A DNA stretch of 64,000 nt from Thermothielavioides terrestris NRRL 8126 (lineage: Eukaryota; Ascomycota; Sordariomycetes; Sordariales; Chaetomiaceae), in the NCBI RefSeq assembly GCF_000226115.1, contig NC_016460.1, positions 2,790,001 through 2,854,000 of the forward strand. Direction: 5' to 3'. Position 1 is the stretch's first letter. Each line of letters starts with the position of its first letter. Below are positions 10,931 to 23,278 of the stretch, one piece after another. Below the pieces are notes generated by a model. That model saw only the letters and a program-made list of their open reading frames with translations. It was not told the origin of the DNA and did no database searches. A program made the translations under genes and the position numbers.

Positions 10931-13794
10931 TCAGTGCTGCCCCCACCGCTGCTTGACGCCCACGACCGCCAGCGCGACGACGGCGCCAATGATGAGCAGG
11001 CCGACGATGGACATGACCCGATTAAGGTTGCGCCACCACCTAGCGCTCTCATATCTCGTCTCGTCAAGGAGGTACTGCCCATATCTGAAGGCATGGTGAG
11101 CTGGTCCGAACTGGCTCCGGCTGTTGTCTGCCTCCATCATCTCGGGCTTGGGTCTTGGGGGCAGTGGAAGCAAAGCAGCAACCATCCACGCTAGCACGTC
11201 CAAGTCAGCTTCGGTGTCTAACTTCTCAGGAATGAATGGCAATCGAGGACGCACCTAGAGGAAGGACAAAGCCAACAATAAACAGCACAACCTGCGCATT
11301 CCTCTTGCCCAGGATGCCGCTGTCGGCTGACCAGGTCACACTCGGCGGATCCCACATGCTGTACCGAGTTGCCCGTCGATCGGTCTGGAGATGTGGCGAC
11401 CAGATGCTCGATGTCTTTTGCTTCACTGTCCTGGAGACGCGAAGATCCTGGGGCTGCGGGGCGGGAGCGATCTCCATGGAGGCTTGGTCCGGTGCAGCGC
11501 GCTGGCCGGCAGTCGGTTGGACTTCTCTCGGTCGCTTCCGCGGGCTGAAGATAGTCTGAGGGAAATTCTCGCTATTCGGCGACTCGCTGCCCGGTAAGCC
11601 GGAGCTGGCCGGCCTACTGTCACCGGCATCGGAGACAGTCAGGAAAGACGGCCGGCGGCCGAGAAATCGTCGTTCGCCTGAGCCATAGTACACTCTGGCA
11701 ACATGCGTCAGCACAGAACAGGCAACAAAGGGGACAATCACTTCGTTACCTAGCCCAAGCAGGGATCGACGAGGTGAAACTGTTGGCACGAGAACTCTGG
11801 CTGGAATGGAGATTGCGGCTCGAGCCATTGGCGAAGAGGGCGGACAGGCCCGTCTTTGACGGCCTGTGCTCCAGATCCGCCAGCCCGTCCCCGTGCTCGT
11901 CTTGATCCCGCACCATCCGGATCTGCGAAGCACCGGCTCTGCTATGGCTCGGCCGTGGTCTGTCGAGCGAGTCGCTAGCTGAGGCCGCTGCGGCCTCCTC
12001 CAGTTGTCCGGCGATGGAGGAGGATATGCTCGCCATTTGGCGGCTGTGCATGGAGCTCACCCAGCCAGTACTGCTGCGGCGACGGTGGTGCCCGCTGGTG
12101 TCTGACAAGGGCGACACGGAGCGAGCTGGATCGCTGCCGCCCTCGCTCTCGGACATGACCGTGGACAGCTGGGAGCTCCATTGGTGAGGCTGTGACTGCA
12201 GCATCGGAGCCAACGGCCGAGGGGTGATGGCGCCTTGCGGATTGGAGGAATTGGATCCTGGCCTCTGCGGAGCCGACCATGGGAAACGTTGGGCCGATGA
12301 CTGGCCGAGACTCAGGACTACTGGCGCTGTCGCTGTCAAAAGCGCCTGGGCAGGGTCTTGATTGGTGATAATGGAAGACAGACTCTTGAGAGACTGGACG
12401 GACCCGGTGCGCGACCGGAGGGTCTCGCGTGACCGCTGCTTGTAGTACCCGAATCTCTCGTACGACTTCTTTTTGACCGGTCTCAGGGGTGCAACAACCA
12501 GACTCTCCTGGGAGTAGGCCGGATGGGGCTTTCGGGAAACGGTGACGAGAGACGACGATGGCGATACCGACGGAGCACCATGCAAGATGTAGTTCTCGCT
12601 GCCGCTTTGGAGGACCGTGGGCGGGCTACTCGGAAACGCCGAGGCGGGCGACGACTGGCCCAGGACCTCCCAGTTGGCGGAGCTCGCGGAGTTGAAGACG
12701 AGGCTATCGCTGGACTCCTGAGCGACGGACCCGGGGCCGTACACCTTGTAGTTTGTAGCCTCGGAGACTGTCTCGACTGTCTGATTCGAAGCAACGGATG
12801 CGAACGATGCTTTCGGCACCACTGTCCAGGTAGACTTTTTTTCTTCCTCGTCGTCGGCGGGAGCGGCCGCTTCCGGCAGCGGGCCAAGATGGGTCTCGGG
12901 TGTTGACGTGGACGTTGACGTGCTGTACAACGGTTGCTTCCCTTTGGTGTCGGGTGTCGTGGGGACTTTTCGCAGGCCACCGACGAAGCGGTAGTTCCAG
13001 GGCGACGAGGATGTACCAGGATCCTCAGCTAACTGCGTGGATGAAGACGCGCGGGACGACGGCGTGGAACGCGGCAGCTCGGAAAGGCTCTGGTCGAGGA
13101 CTACCGTACTTGCGCCCGTCAACGGGGTACTATCACGGCGGTCGGTCCACGTGTCGGTCGACGGACGCTCCTGTGCGCTCGGCGTCCGGGAGACGGAGGA
13201 CGGGTGCGGCGATGCGAGGCTGCCAGAAACGTCGGACTGAGGCTCTTCGGGGACAAGTGAGAAGGTCCCATTGGAGTGGACGGCAAGACGCAAGTTGCGG
13301 CGCCGCGACAGGGACCGTGGGCGCGTGGGTGTGGGAGACGCGGGCGACGGTGCGTCGTCAGCGCGGGAGCGCCGTGGCTCCGACGCATTAGGGGCCGAGA
13401 TATGAGTCGAAACATCGGACGGTGACCTCAGCGCCAGTGCGGCTGGCCCAGCGGGGCCCTTGCCCGAGGGGCTGGGCAGAGGTTTCATGCCTGAAACCCT
13501 CTCATCCCGGGGCCTCGCCAATGGGAAACCCGAAGGCGGAGGAGACGACAATGCGGACCCCTGGCTCGCAGCATGGCCCTCTGTCACCTCATCCCTCCAG
13601 CTCGGATGCCTACTACTAGAGTTGGCAGCACTGCCCGCATTCTCGCGCGATGACGCCTGGCTTGGCGCCCGGTTCTCGGGGTCGAGGAGCGGCGGGGAAT
13701 ATGGGACAAGGCGAATGCCAGGCTTGTTGTTTTGCGAGTCGGATCGTTCGTGCAGCGGGGTTGTTGGGCCATGTCGAATGGGCGGCGCCGACAT
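10931..13794 (-). CDS. Ser/Pro-rich protein with two C-terminal membrane segments, function unknown
   Basis: Three exons, 13794-11750, 11694-11255 and 11190-10931, give a continuous 914-residue frame. The first ~800 residues are rich in Ser, Pro and Thr and look disordered, with many Ser-X-Ser patches. Two hydrophobic segments follow: about 814-838 (VVLFIVGFVLPLAWMVAALL, split by the second intron) and about 885-907 (VMSIVGLLIIGAVVALAVVG). The basic tail KQRWGQH comes next. The short conserved loop between the spans (FGPAHHAFRYGQYLL, RWWRNLNR) suggests that the C-terminus is the functional, membrane-anchored part. I recognise a general class of Ser-rich fungal membrane proteins but no established function. 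Both introns are short with good splice sites. Confidence 0.82.
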
Positions 13795-16561
13795 CGCTCT
13801 GACACGGCCGGCGCTCGAGGCCGGGAGGCTATCGATCCGTCAAATCCTGCTCCCACTCGACAAGCTGGGCATTCAGATCTGTTCCATGTCCGTGTCATGC
13901 GCGCTATCAGATGCAAATCAAGGGGCCAGCTCTCCCGTCTGAACCAAGGCGGGAAAGTCGTCAGCGAAAGTGAGAAGGCGTCGTTTCGATCGATGTCGGT
14001 AAGGTATTTGAAAAGAGCGTGTCCACCGCTTCCCCAAGGCGGCTTTGCAAGATTCGATACAGGAACTAGAGCCCGGGATTCGGTGGGCGGCAGTCGATCG
14101 CGGCGGCGGATGGCGATCGGCTGATGCGTAGCAGCACGGAGCGAATAGATATTATGAGATCAAGATATTAAGATATCAGCAAGTTGAGAAGTGGAGCGGA
14201 AGGAGTGCGCTGAAGAGAAATCAAAGGACGTTGACTTAAAGATAGACAAGAAGACGCATGGAGGGCATGTCAAGGCAAATATCAACCGGACATCTGAACG
14301 GTCGAGGCGAGGCGGCGTCTGGCGAAGCACCGGGGACCCAATAAGCGCAAATGCGGTGCCGCAAAGCGGACGGCTCAACGGCGGACAAGGGCGCCTAAGT
14401 AGGTATCTCGGCTAACGCCAACTACCTGAGCTGCCTTGGTGTTTTCGCCTTGGGGTGGCGGAGAAAATGGGAACAAATGGAAGCAGTTGCAGAGAGCTCG
14501 GAGAAAAGCACTCGAGGTCTTTCCCGAGTTCGTCGACACTCCCACAAGACGCACTAGATTGGCCCAGGACGGCCCATTGGTCGGATGGAAGCCAGCTCGC
14601 GCCCACAGCTGCACTGCAAAAGGAGCTCTTCAGGGTTAACTGAAAAGGCTTTGCCAAATCCCCAAAGAGCTGCTTCACCGCTGCACACTTCCAGAACAAG
14701 GCTGAGAGTTTAATTTCGCGACCCACAGGTCCAGGGCCTGGATAGCAGGTTGCTGCGCCGACCTGCACCCTGTTGCGTTAGCGCAAGCTGCTCCAACCCA
14801 GGATCTTGCCGTTCTGGGCAGGGGCCACCGTTCAGAGGGTTAGCGGCTTTCCTCGTTCTGCACCGGCGGTCCGGATGGAGGATACCAGAAGCTCCTGCCA
14901 TCTGGGGCCTGGTTTCCACAGACGAAACAAGAGGGGATCTTCCCCGGCGTCGCCGTCACCGACGACTCGGGTCGTCTTGATGCGACCAAGACTCAAAACT
15001 CACACAACGTCAACTTCAATCGTCGAAAGAAGTTGCATCTGCACCCCTAGCCTGAGAAGATGGGATCGCCGAATGAATTACAGGGCGCGATGACACCTCT
15101 GCACGACAGAAGAAGCGCCTCCTGTCGCGTCTCCGCAGAGGCTGCAGCTGCACGCTCAGAACATCCACAAGACGTTCAACCCCACTCAGTCCGGGGCTCA
15201 CAGCAGGTGGCGCATCCTCGAGAGACAACACTGACTCGCCGTGCGACAGCCACCTGCGTGTCCCGGACGCGGCCGATGTCCGGATTCTGGGAGACCCGAG
15301 CGCTGACTCCGACCCAAGACGAATTGAAACGAATTGATTTTCGGTATGAGCGCTAAAGGGCCCGTACTCCGTACTTGCCTTCAGGTCCCTTCACACAACA
15401 CCACCTGTAGCTTTCTCGGCTTGCCCCTTTTCCATGCTTCTCGGACGGCCGGCGATCGCTGCGGCGAACTGGACCCGGCCCGTGGCGCCCGAAAAACGGG
15501 CCCGCAGATACGTGTTCAACGGTGGTGGCTGCGAACAGAAGCGAAGCTGCAAGCCAAAGGCTCGGCAGGGGCCACTCACTCACTCTAGTGTACTGCGGAA
15601 GGGACACCGTAATTAAACTCCGGCGCGAGACACGGCGGCGGGTCGCCGATTCGCGTCCCTTTCACGCCGAATCTGCTCTGTCATGCCGTCTCAGAGAACT
15701 CCTCCAACCAGATCTCACCTGATTGCACTCCAGTAGATGAGGGCTGAGCGCCGATAGATCATAAGGGGCCGTCTTTGCACGGCTCGAGGTCCTCGCCGCG
15801 ATTTTGCCGTTGATTTTGGCCACGGCAACTTGCCATGCGCCTAAATGCAGCGCAAGCAGCAGGCGGGGTTGGGACAGAAAACGAGTTTGCCAGTTCGTAG
15901 CATTGTTCTGGAAGGGACAATATGGAGGTGGTGCCTCGCCTATCGGAGGGCATGCAAAGGGAGGAACGGCGCGGTCAGGAATCAGGAAATTTCTGGCCGC
16001 GGCTCTGGGCAACAGAGTGCGCCGTTTTCCCGCCTTACCTTTGTTCAGTCACAGTAATTACATACCTTATGATGAGAGCTATTTGCAAAGAGAACGCAAC
16101 ACTGCGTTGGATGAACCCGGGCGAATAGTCAACGTACGTACACTTCATTGTACGACCGGTTTCTCGGATCGCAAGCGGACGGTGTCTGTACAGTACACCA
16201 TCGCAGATCGCGGCATGCCCGTTCCCGGCCAGGTGAGTCCGAGAAAAGGAGCCCAGAACGTGTGGAGCATGCGGGAGCAGCCGTGGTTTCTGACAGGCGG
16301 CAAGACCACAGCTGAGTCCGGAATACTTGGCGATTCGCTGGGACGATCCAGCCTCAAAACAACCCATTCCCTTCACTCCCTTCCCGCTGCCGTCTCCCAC
16401 GTTACGCAGCCGCCGAGACGCGCTTCTCTGACGGCGTCTAAGCAAGACTGACCGTAGCGCGGGAGTCCGCAGGCGCCAGTTGTAACCTTGTCCCGCCCCC
16501 GGAGCACAGGCGTCACCACCGCACACATACAACCGGTGCATGGTAACCGCATCGATCGAAA
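13795..16561. other. Long divergent intergenic region
   Basis: 2.77 kb between the start codons of the Ser-rich gene and RCE1, so it holds both promoters and leaders. Open frames up to about 215 codons occur but have no family resemblance, skewed composition and overlapping rivals. A TACTCCGTA motif lies at 15365-15373. I see nothing else. Confidence 0.5.
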
Positions 16562-17896
16562 ATGCCTGCCGTGGGAGACCTCCTCCAGAAACTCAACCCC
16601 TGGCACAAGGGCAAGTTCACACGCCCCACGTTTCACGTCGCGCCACCAGCACGACGTGTGCTCCGGAGCACCAAGGCAACCCGCCCCCATGATCATCACC
16701 CTGCTTCTGCTAACCACGATGCGACAGATGATGCCCCTCCGCCCCCGCCCATCTCCACAGGCACTGCCATGTTGCTGATCGCCCTCTACGCGCTCAGCTA
16801 CTTCGTGCCCTTCTACCTGTCCGCCACGACGCGGCCGTCGCCGACGCTGTCGCGGGACGCGCCGTCGGTCGTGCGCGGCCGCATCCGCTCCGTGACGCTG
16901 TCGTGTCTCGTCTGCACGGCCGTCACCTTCGTGCTGCTCACGCGCGCCTGGCCCGGCGTGCCCGGGTCCGGGCCCGACGTGGGGGGGCCACCCCGGCCGC
17001 CGGCCGCGACGCCGCGCGAGGCGCTGCACCTGCTGGGCCTGTGGCCGCCCGCGCTGCGGGACGCCGGCCGCGCGCTGCTCCTCACCGCGCTGCTCTTCCT
17101 CGGCCCGCTGTTCAGCTACTTCGTCGTCGAGCGCGGCTGGGCCGACTGGGCCCGCCTGGCGCCCCTGCGCGAGGTCTGCACCGAGTGGACGGCCTGGCGG
17201 AATATCGTTGCCGTAAGCATCCCTGGCGCTCCTGGATCCTTTATCCCCCTTCTCCTTTTCTTTTTTCCTTTTCATTTCTCTTCCCGTCCATCACCACCAG
17301 CACACGCCATAATAACACACTGACACAACCCCCGCCATGCCCAGGGCCCAATAACGGAGGAAATCCTCTTCCGCTCCGCCTCGATCCCGCTGATGCTGCT
17401 CGCGCAGGCGCCGGCGCGCCGCACCGTCTTCCTGACGCCGGTGCTCTTCGGGCTCGCGCACGTGCACCACTTCTACGAGTTCCGCCTGACGCACCCGCGC
17501 GTGCCCGCCGCGCGCGCGCTCGCCCGCTCCGCCTTCCAGCTCGCCTACACGTCGCTGTTCGGCGCCTACGCGGCCTTTTTGTTCCTGCGCACCGGCTCGC
17601 TCGCCGCCGTCTGCGCCGCCCACGCCTTCTGCAACTGCATGGGCCTGCCGCGCGTCTGGGGCCGCGTCGAGCCCGTGCCGGTGCTGGCCGGCGGCGATGT
17701 GGATGAGTCCTCGTCTGGTGGTGGTGGTAATGGCGGGCAGCAGAAGAACGGGAGGCGGCCGAGTATCCTGTGGACGGTGGCGTACTATGTGCTGCTGGTG
17801 GGCGGCGCGGTGCTCTGGTGGAGGAATCTGTGGGTGCTGAGTGAGAGCGAGAATGCGTTGGTGCCGACCTCGGCGTTTTCGCAGAGTCCCGCTTGA
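16562..17896 (+). CDS. RCE1: CAAX prenyl protease 2 (Rce1)
   Basis: Integral ER membrane endopeptidase that removes the AAX tripeptide from prenylated proteins such as Ras and mating-factor precursors. Exons 16562-17212 and 17345-17896 (132-bp phase-0 intron) give 400 residues. The second exon opens with the catalytic block GPITEEILFR: E222 and E223, with R227. H256 follows in LFGLAHVHHF, and H310 with N314 in AHAFCN, so the full EExxxR / FxxxH / HxxxN set is present. Hydrophobic spans include STGTAMLLIALYALSYFVPF near the N-terminus and ILWTVAYYVLLVGGAVLWW near the C-terminus. The first ~60 residues are polar and poorly conserved, so a later start cannot be excluded. A Gly-rich loop lies near residue 335. 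Confidence 0.92.
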
Positions 17897-18814
17897 AGGG
17901 GGGGCACATCAAGGGGTTGGGGGTTTGTATCAACCTTTTGGGTTCAGGTGTGCCAAAGCTTGGGAATAGACAGGTGTGATTGGATCTGGTGAAGCTCGGA
18001 ACGCATCATGGGTGCGCTTTAAATAGCTTTTCCAGTCCAGTGTACTATTGTTTCTTTCGAGTTCCTCACTTTGCAGTACGTGCTTGACAGGTGTGTGTTG
18101 GATCACGTAAGATTGAATCTTGGATCCAGTGATCATCTGGTCACTTCATGGGATTTAATGTACGGGTGTTGTACTCGCCCGACACACCTTCATCTTTTGG
18201 AATAATTAATCGAGTAACCTAGCGGGAAGCACACGATACAGAACCGTCACAGTGCCTCCTACCCCTTTCCATACCCCTTTCCATGGCGGCCTAGCACCTC
18301 CCGTGACACCTTCAATCCCACGGTTCTCCGTCTTGCAAAGCCCATCCCAGAGCACCTCCAAAGTATTCCGCACCCCTGATACGCCAGTCATGCGCGTCTA
18401 TGCTCTCGAAACCCCGAGCTGCAACAATACATGCAGGTACGCCCTTTCGCAGAGTCGAGACCAGACAAACCCAAAGCCTACTCCCTGGTTTCCGCGCCGA
18501 AGCTCTATGCTGAAGAAGGCGAAAAAATAAGGTAGATCACCAACGAAGATGGCTTAGAGAAGAAAGCAGCCCGAGAACGGAGGAAGTGATGTACAAAGAA
18601 AATCAACAAAAAAAAAAAAAAAAAAAGAAAAAAGAAAAAAATAAGGAGCAACGGATGTCACCGATCGAGGCATCCGCTCCGCTCGTCTTGCCCGGCTCTA
18701 CCAGCGCAGCTATCGGGTAGGAGCCGGCGCAAAACACCGTCAGGCCTTGGGCTCGGGCGCGGCGGGTGCGCTGTAAGAAGCTCGAGTTAGCACAGTGGAC
18801 CGATGCCTCGTGCT
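17897..18814. other. Intergenic between convergent RCE1 and VRG4
   Basis: Two 3' regions. It contains a long A-rich run (18608-18642) and an AT-rich stretch around 18060-18220. No gene seen. Confidence 0.55.
18608..18642. repeat. Poly(A)-rich run
   Basis: About 35 bases of nearly pure A, interrupted by two single G residues, about 170 bp beyond the VRG4 stop codon. It lies in the reading direction of neither a retroelement nor any coding remnant I can identify, so a simple mononucleotide expansion is the plain reading. Confidence 0.85.
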
Positions 18815-20193
18815 TCAAGAGTTGGCCGCGTCCCTGTTGCTCTGCGCGCTGGCGCTCATCATAGGCTTGTTGGTCGTGGGCAGGACGTTGGCCGCCTGGG
18901 CCTTTTGCCGCACCTTGGCCCAGGCGAAGACGAGACCGCTGATGAAGCCGAGCAAGATGGCCGAGACACTGCCGAAAGTGATGGGCGCATCGAAGAATAT
19001 CAAGCCGCTGACGGCGATGGGAAGCTTGTTCAGAGCGCCGACCATCGAGTACGTCGTCGAGGAGGTGACGCGGATGCACCAGGCCTGGCTATACGAGATA
19101 AATATGGCCGCCAGACCGGAGTAGATCATGCCGATCACGAGCTTGTTGCGTGACTCCTCGGGGAAGTTCCTGGCCAGGTTCTCGCCGGACCAGTCCTCAA
19201 CCAAGAGCGAGCAAACGACGAGAATGGGGATGCTCAGGAGGTTGTTGTAGAACATGGCTGCATGCGGTTAGCACAGAGCAACTGTAAGCCGGGACAGCCC
19301 ACCTACTGTCGTAGTCCTTGAAGTTCATCTTCTTGATGACCTTGCGCATCCCAAGCAGGTAGGTCGAAGTGCAAACGACGTTCAAGCCCATCCACGCATA
19401 ACCGGCGTTCAGAGTCGAGAGCGCGGCCGAGGTCTCGAGCGAGTGGCCAACACCGTCAATGGCGGCCTGGATATCAGCCCAAGCGGCAACGACGGAGCTG
19501 AGGACTATCAACCCAAAGGACAGCAGGGTCAGCGGGGTGACGCTGCCGCCAAACCAGAGCACCTCTCCGTAGGCGATAACGATAATGGTCAAGTTCTTGA
19601 AGATAGTGTAGACCGGAACGGACAAGAACTGAAGGGCCTTGGTGCCAGTGTAGATCATGCCGACGAGGAGCAGAGAAATGGGGAACCCTGGTTTGCGAAT
19701 ATATCAGTCAAACGGTCCCCCCGCCAAGCGACCCGTTGGGCGACGTACATCTCTTTGCCTTGGTCGAATCGAAAGGAGCCAGATTCTTCAGCAAGCCAGT
19801 GTGCTTTGAAAGCAGAATCGCGAGCGTGCAGACCGTCGACTAGAAAACGTCAGTACATTCCACTTCACTCCCTTCATTGTCTGTACATGACAGATGTCCC
19901 CGGTGTCGACCTACCTGAACAGCGAGGTAGAAGAAGTTCAGGTTCCACGCCGACCCAGACACGACGTATTTATTCACGACAGTCATGCTAATGGACGCCA
20001 GACAGTACGAGAGAATGGACGCGCCAGGGCTGTGGTCGATCTTGTCAAAGTAGGCCGAGAACCCAGCAGCGCGACGGGCGGTGCGGTGGGAGATGGGGGA
20101 GTTCGGGCCCAGAAACGGGTCCTTCTCGGCGGCGAGGTCGGAGCCGCCATCGCCGGCCCGCATCTCGATGTCCTCGTTCTTTTTGTTCGACAT
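18815..20193 (-). CDS. VRG4: GDP-mannose transporter (Vrg4)
   Basis: Golgi antiporter importing GDP-mannose for mannosylation of proteins and sphingolipids. Four exons, 20193-19915, 19839-19749, 19687-19307 and 19257-18815, give 397 residues. Introns are 75, 61 and 49 bp. The drug/metabolite-transporter fold shows as a row of about ten hydrophobic spans after a polar N-terminus. The nucleotide-sugar signatures are both present: FYNN at 253-256 and GALNK at 324-328. The exon 2/3 join ([14 protein letters not shown]) and exon 3/4 join (NFKDYDT|MFYNN) reproduce conserved family sequence. I start at [11 protein letters not shown]; an in-frame ATG nine codons upstream is possible. The tail ends RDAANS. 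Confidence 0.95.
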
Positions 20194-20955
20194 GTTGGAG
20201 GAGAGCCGAAGGGCCTTCAATCGACTAAAACGAGCGACGAGCGACTTGAAGTCGGCTCAGGGAAGAAGGCGGTTCGCGTGGAATCCGAAGGCTTTGGCGC
20301 AGGACCAACCGGGGGCAGGGAATAAGGGACAACGATCCGAGTTGTTGGCGCAGGGACGGGCAGTGCTCTTCCAGGTGACGGAACAAAGCAATGCGAGCGG
20401 CAACCACTCAATGCACGGGGCAGGAGGAGTTTCCGAGTCTTGACGCCTGAACGCGCAGGAATGATATGTGGTCGAGGTGGGCAAACACGCGTGTCAGGGA
20501 GTTCGTACCAGGGAACCTGGAAGATAATCTTGTTAAATTGCTTCACCCGAAACCAGCAGGTCCACAGCGGTGGCCTGGCTTGCGATTCCCCCTTTTACGT
20601 AGGGCCGTTTTCTTGGCGTCCTTGTGGGGCGGATCAGGTGGGAGGTGCTGAAGATGCTTGCGTCTGGAAGATGGGGCTTGTGGGGCTACCCCGTTAACTG
20701 CAAATCAGCCTTGCGACACGCAGATGCCGGCAGTCTCTTGGATTGGACTGTCATACGGAGTTCCCCCGTCACTTTCATGAGTGAGGCACATTTCGCATGT
20801 GGAAGCGCGGCAAATGCAAGTCTCGTGCGCCGTTGCCGCCGTCGATGCAAGCTTCAGTATCGCAGTAGCACCCATGTGAGGCTTGCATGCAAACAAGAAA
20901 CATTGGCAGGTGAACAAGTGAAGGATCGGAGGTAGATGGAAATGCAAATATTCAA
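20194..20955. other. Intergenic, VRG4 promoter side
   Basis: 762 bp upstream of VRG4 and beyond the 3' end of the SDR gene, which is transcribed in the same direction. It carries a TACGGAGTT motif at 20754-20762. No gene seen. Confidence 0.55.
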
Positions 20956-22327
20956 CTATCCCTGCTTCTCGCCGTCACTGCCACCAACACATGCAGTCCC
21001 CTGACTCCCCTCCGTCTCGTTCACCTCGGGCGTTATCCCCTCCATCATCTCCCCATCATCTTTTTCCCTCTCCTTGCCCTTCTCTTCTTCTTTCTCACGG
21101 GCCCCGCCATCTGTTTCTTCGCCCTCCTCCCGTTCTGGTCTCTCCTCCCTTTCGGGTCTCTCCTCCCTGTCGTCCCTGTCGTCCCTGTCCTCACTGTCGC
21201 CCTTCTCCTCTCTGTCACCCTTCTCCTCTCTGTCACCCTTCTCCTCTCTGTCCGTTTTCTCGCCCTTCTCTCCCCCAAAGGCATCGGCTGCGGCCGGGAA
21301 GTTGAGATGTTTCCAGTCCTCCAACTCCTCCGTCACCGACCGTAGCCGGTCGCGGATGCTCTCAATGGCGTAACTCCCCAGCAGCAGCCTCAGCGGCGGG
21401 TACGAGCAGTGGCCCAGTTGCCACACCAGCTCGGCGCACTTGACGGCGCTGGTCGGCTGCCTGTCGCCGAGCCACTGCACCATCCTTTTCGCGTGGAGCG
21501 CCGGGGACGTCGCGTGCGAGTAAGCCTCGCTGGCCGGCTTGATGAGGAAGTGGCCCCATGTGGGCAGCGGGTTCGTGCCCGAGTCCGGTTCATCCCTCCT
21601 CACCAAGCCCGGCTCTACCAGCGTCGCCTTGATATTGAACGCATCCACCTCGTATAGCAGGGCCTCGATCAGCCCCTCGACCGCATACTTGGTCGCGCAG
21701 TACGGGCCGAGCCCCGGCACGCCCAGCGCGCCAGAGGTCGAGCTGAAAATGAGGTACCGGCCGCCGTTCTGCTGGCGGAAGTAGGGCAAGCTCGCTTGGA
21801 CGATGTGCAGGGTGCCCATGAAGTTGGTCTCGAACTGGTTGCGCAGATCGTACTCGTCCTGGTCCTCGCACGCCCCGATGACGCCGTAGCCGGAGCAGTT
21901 GGCGATGCAGTCGATGCGGCCGAAGCGCTCTAGCGTGCGCTGGATGACGCGCGCCACCGACGCGCCGTCGCGCACGTCGCACAGCTGGCCCAGGCAGGTG
22001 TCGCTGTTGTGCTGCGCCATGGCTTCGGGCGACGTCTCGAAGACGCGGCCGACCGTGGTGACCAGGTCTCCATGGTTGAGCGCCGACTTGACGAGCGAGC
22101 GGCCCATGTGGCCGGTGCCGCCGAATACCTGGAAGGGAGGCGGCGGGTGTCAACGCGGGGCGCCAGAGGTGGTTTGCAGCGCGGGATCCTTCACTCACGA
22201 TCCACACCAGCTGTTTCGCCGGCGCGCCGGGCTGCGGCGGGTCACAGCTTGCCGGCAGCTGCAGCCTCATCTTCGACGTCTCGGATCCGGAGACGGACGA
22301 CCCGTCATGCGCACTGCGAGCATCCAT
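20956..22327 (-). CDS. Short-chain dehydrogenase/reductase with acidic repeat tail
   Basis: Classical SDR oxidoreductase; substrate unknown. Exons 22327-22199 and 22128-20956 give 433 residues. The Rossmann start is GGTGHMG at 46-52, the NNAG-equivalent is ANCSG near 119-123, the catalytic Ser lies in IFSSTSG (170-176) and Tyr186/Lys190 in YCATK. This is the active-site layout of the single-step ketone/retinol reductase group. The intron falls just before the cofactor loop, so a model lacking exon 1 would lose the first strand. The last ~90 residues are unusual: highly charged EEKGDR, DDR and EERPER repeats not expected in an SDR. An alternative ATG three codons upstream (22336) exists. Head to head with ADI1. 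Confidence 0.88.
21117..21258. repeat. In-frame minisatellite in the SDR gene
   Basis: An 18-bp unit encoding EEKGDR is repeated about three times (21205-21222, 21223-21240, 21241-21258, the last diverging). Next to it are 9-bp DDR-type units and two 18-bp EERPER units. All periods are multiples of three, so length changes keep the frame. Confidence 0.9.
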
Positions 22328-23278
22328 GTTGCACACAGTAAAGGTCGCGCCTCAGATGAATCGTCCTTCGGCAGGTTTGGCCGCAGTCCACGAAGGCGAG
22401 GCGATGCCAGTCGCAATCCGCATGCGCCCGCCCGACTACTTCGACCTCAGCTCATGGTATGTCTCAGGAGTCCGACTGCCGCAAAGCCGACTCGCACCGT
22501 TACCGTGGGTGCGGGATAGACGGGCCGGCGGTTGAAAGCTGTCGTGTGGGGTGTGGGGCATGGGGAAGCTGGAGAGAGAACACAGTGCCAGATTCTTGGC
22601 GCGACTGTCCGAGTCCAAGAGAGGGTTCGCAGGTGCGCTTGCCGGGCCGTTTGCGGCAAAGTTAGCGTGCGGAGTATACTTCCGTACATCTTTCGAGGGA
22701 ATACGAGAGTCGAGTTGTTACCGACTCATAAATGGATGCTCGCGGTCATCGATCCTTTGGCCCGGTCCCTTGGCCAATACAGGCCAAGGATCGTCTCATT
22801 CCCTTCCCTATGCCCTAACGAGATCTCATGAACCACCCCTTGAATAACTGGTGAAGGCCACGGAAGCCACGTGACCCGACCCGCCAAACGCTTGCGGAGC
22901 TTGCTATTCTTATCGATAGCCCTCACAATGATGCCATTTCCAAGCGCCCTTTCATAAGGGTAACGGAGAACTGGGAAGCGGACAGTGCTGTGTATGTCGA
23001 AACGGCGCACACAAGATTCCCCGGTGCTCGGCAAACGTACGACCCTCGCTGACCTGTTGCGAGGTTCCAGCCAATACTAGTGTAGATTTTACAAGCGTGC
23101 CAAAACCGCTGAGTAAACTTGCGAGATTCCGGCCGTCTTCTGCCCCTCAGCACCAAATTTAAGCCGCGAGCCCCGCCCTGCCCGCTTCACATCACCGGCG
23201 CCTCATCCGTGAACCAAACTGCATCTGAGAGAAGAAGGAGATCCGAATTTTGACAGAAGTGTGTGGAAATCAATCAAG
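22328..23278. promoter_or_regulatory. Divergent upstream region SDR/ADI1
   Basis: 951 bp between opposing start codons. It contains a CACGTGA box (22868-22874) and a near-palindrome GCGGAGTATACTTCCG around 22670-22685. The 120 bp before ADI1 are GC-rich then purine-rich. No gene seen. Confidence 0.5.
22868..22874. promoter_or_regulatory. Possible Cbf1/Met4-type box upstream of ADI1
   Basis: CACGTGA is the reverse complement of TCACGTG, the site used by yeast Cbf1-Met4 at sulfur-amino-acid genes. It lies about 405 bp upstream of ADI1, a methionine-salvage gene. The hexamer CACGTG occurs elsewhere in the window too, so this is suggestive only. Confidence 0.25.

Noticed and set aside
15804..16451. 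215-codon frame upstream of RCE1
   Set aside because: No recognisable motif, no conserved pattern, and it overlaps rival frames; more likely leader or chance.
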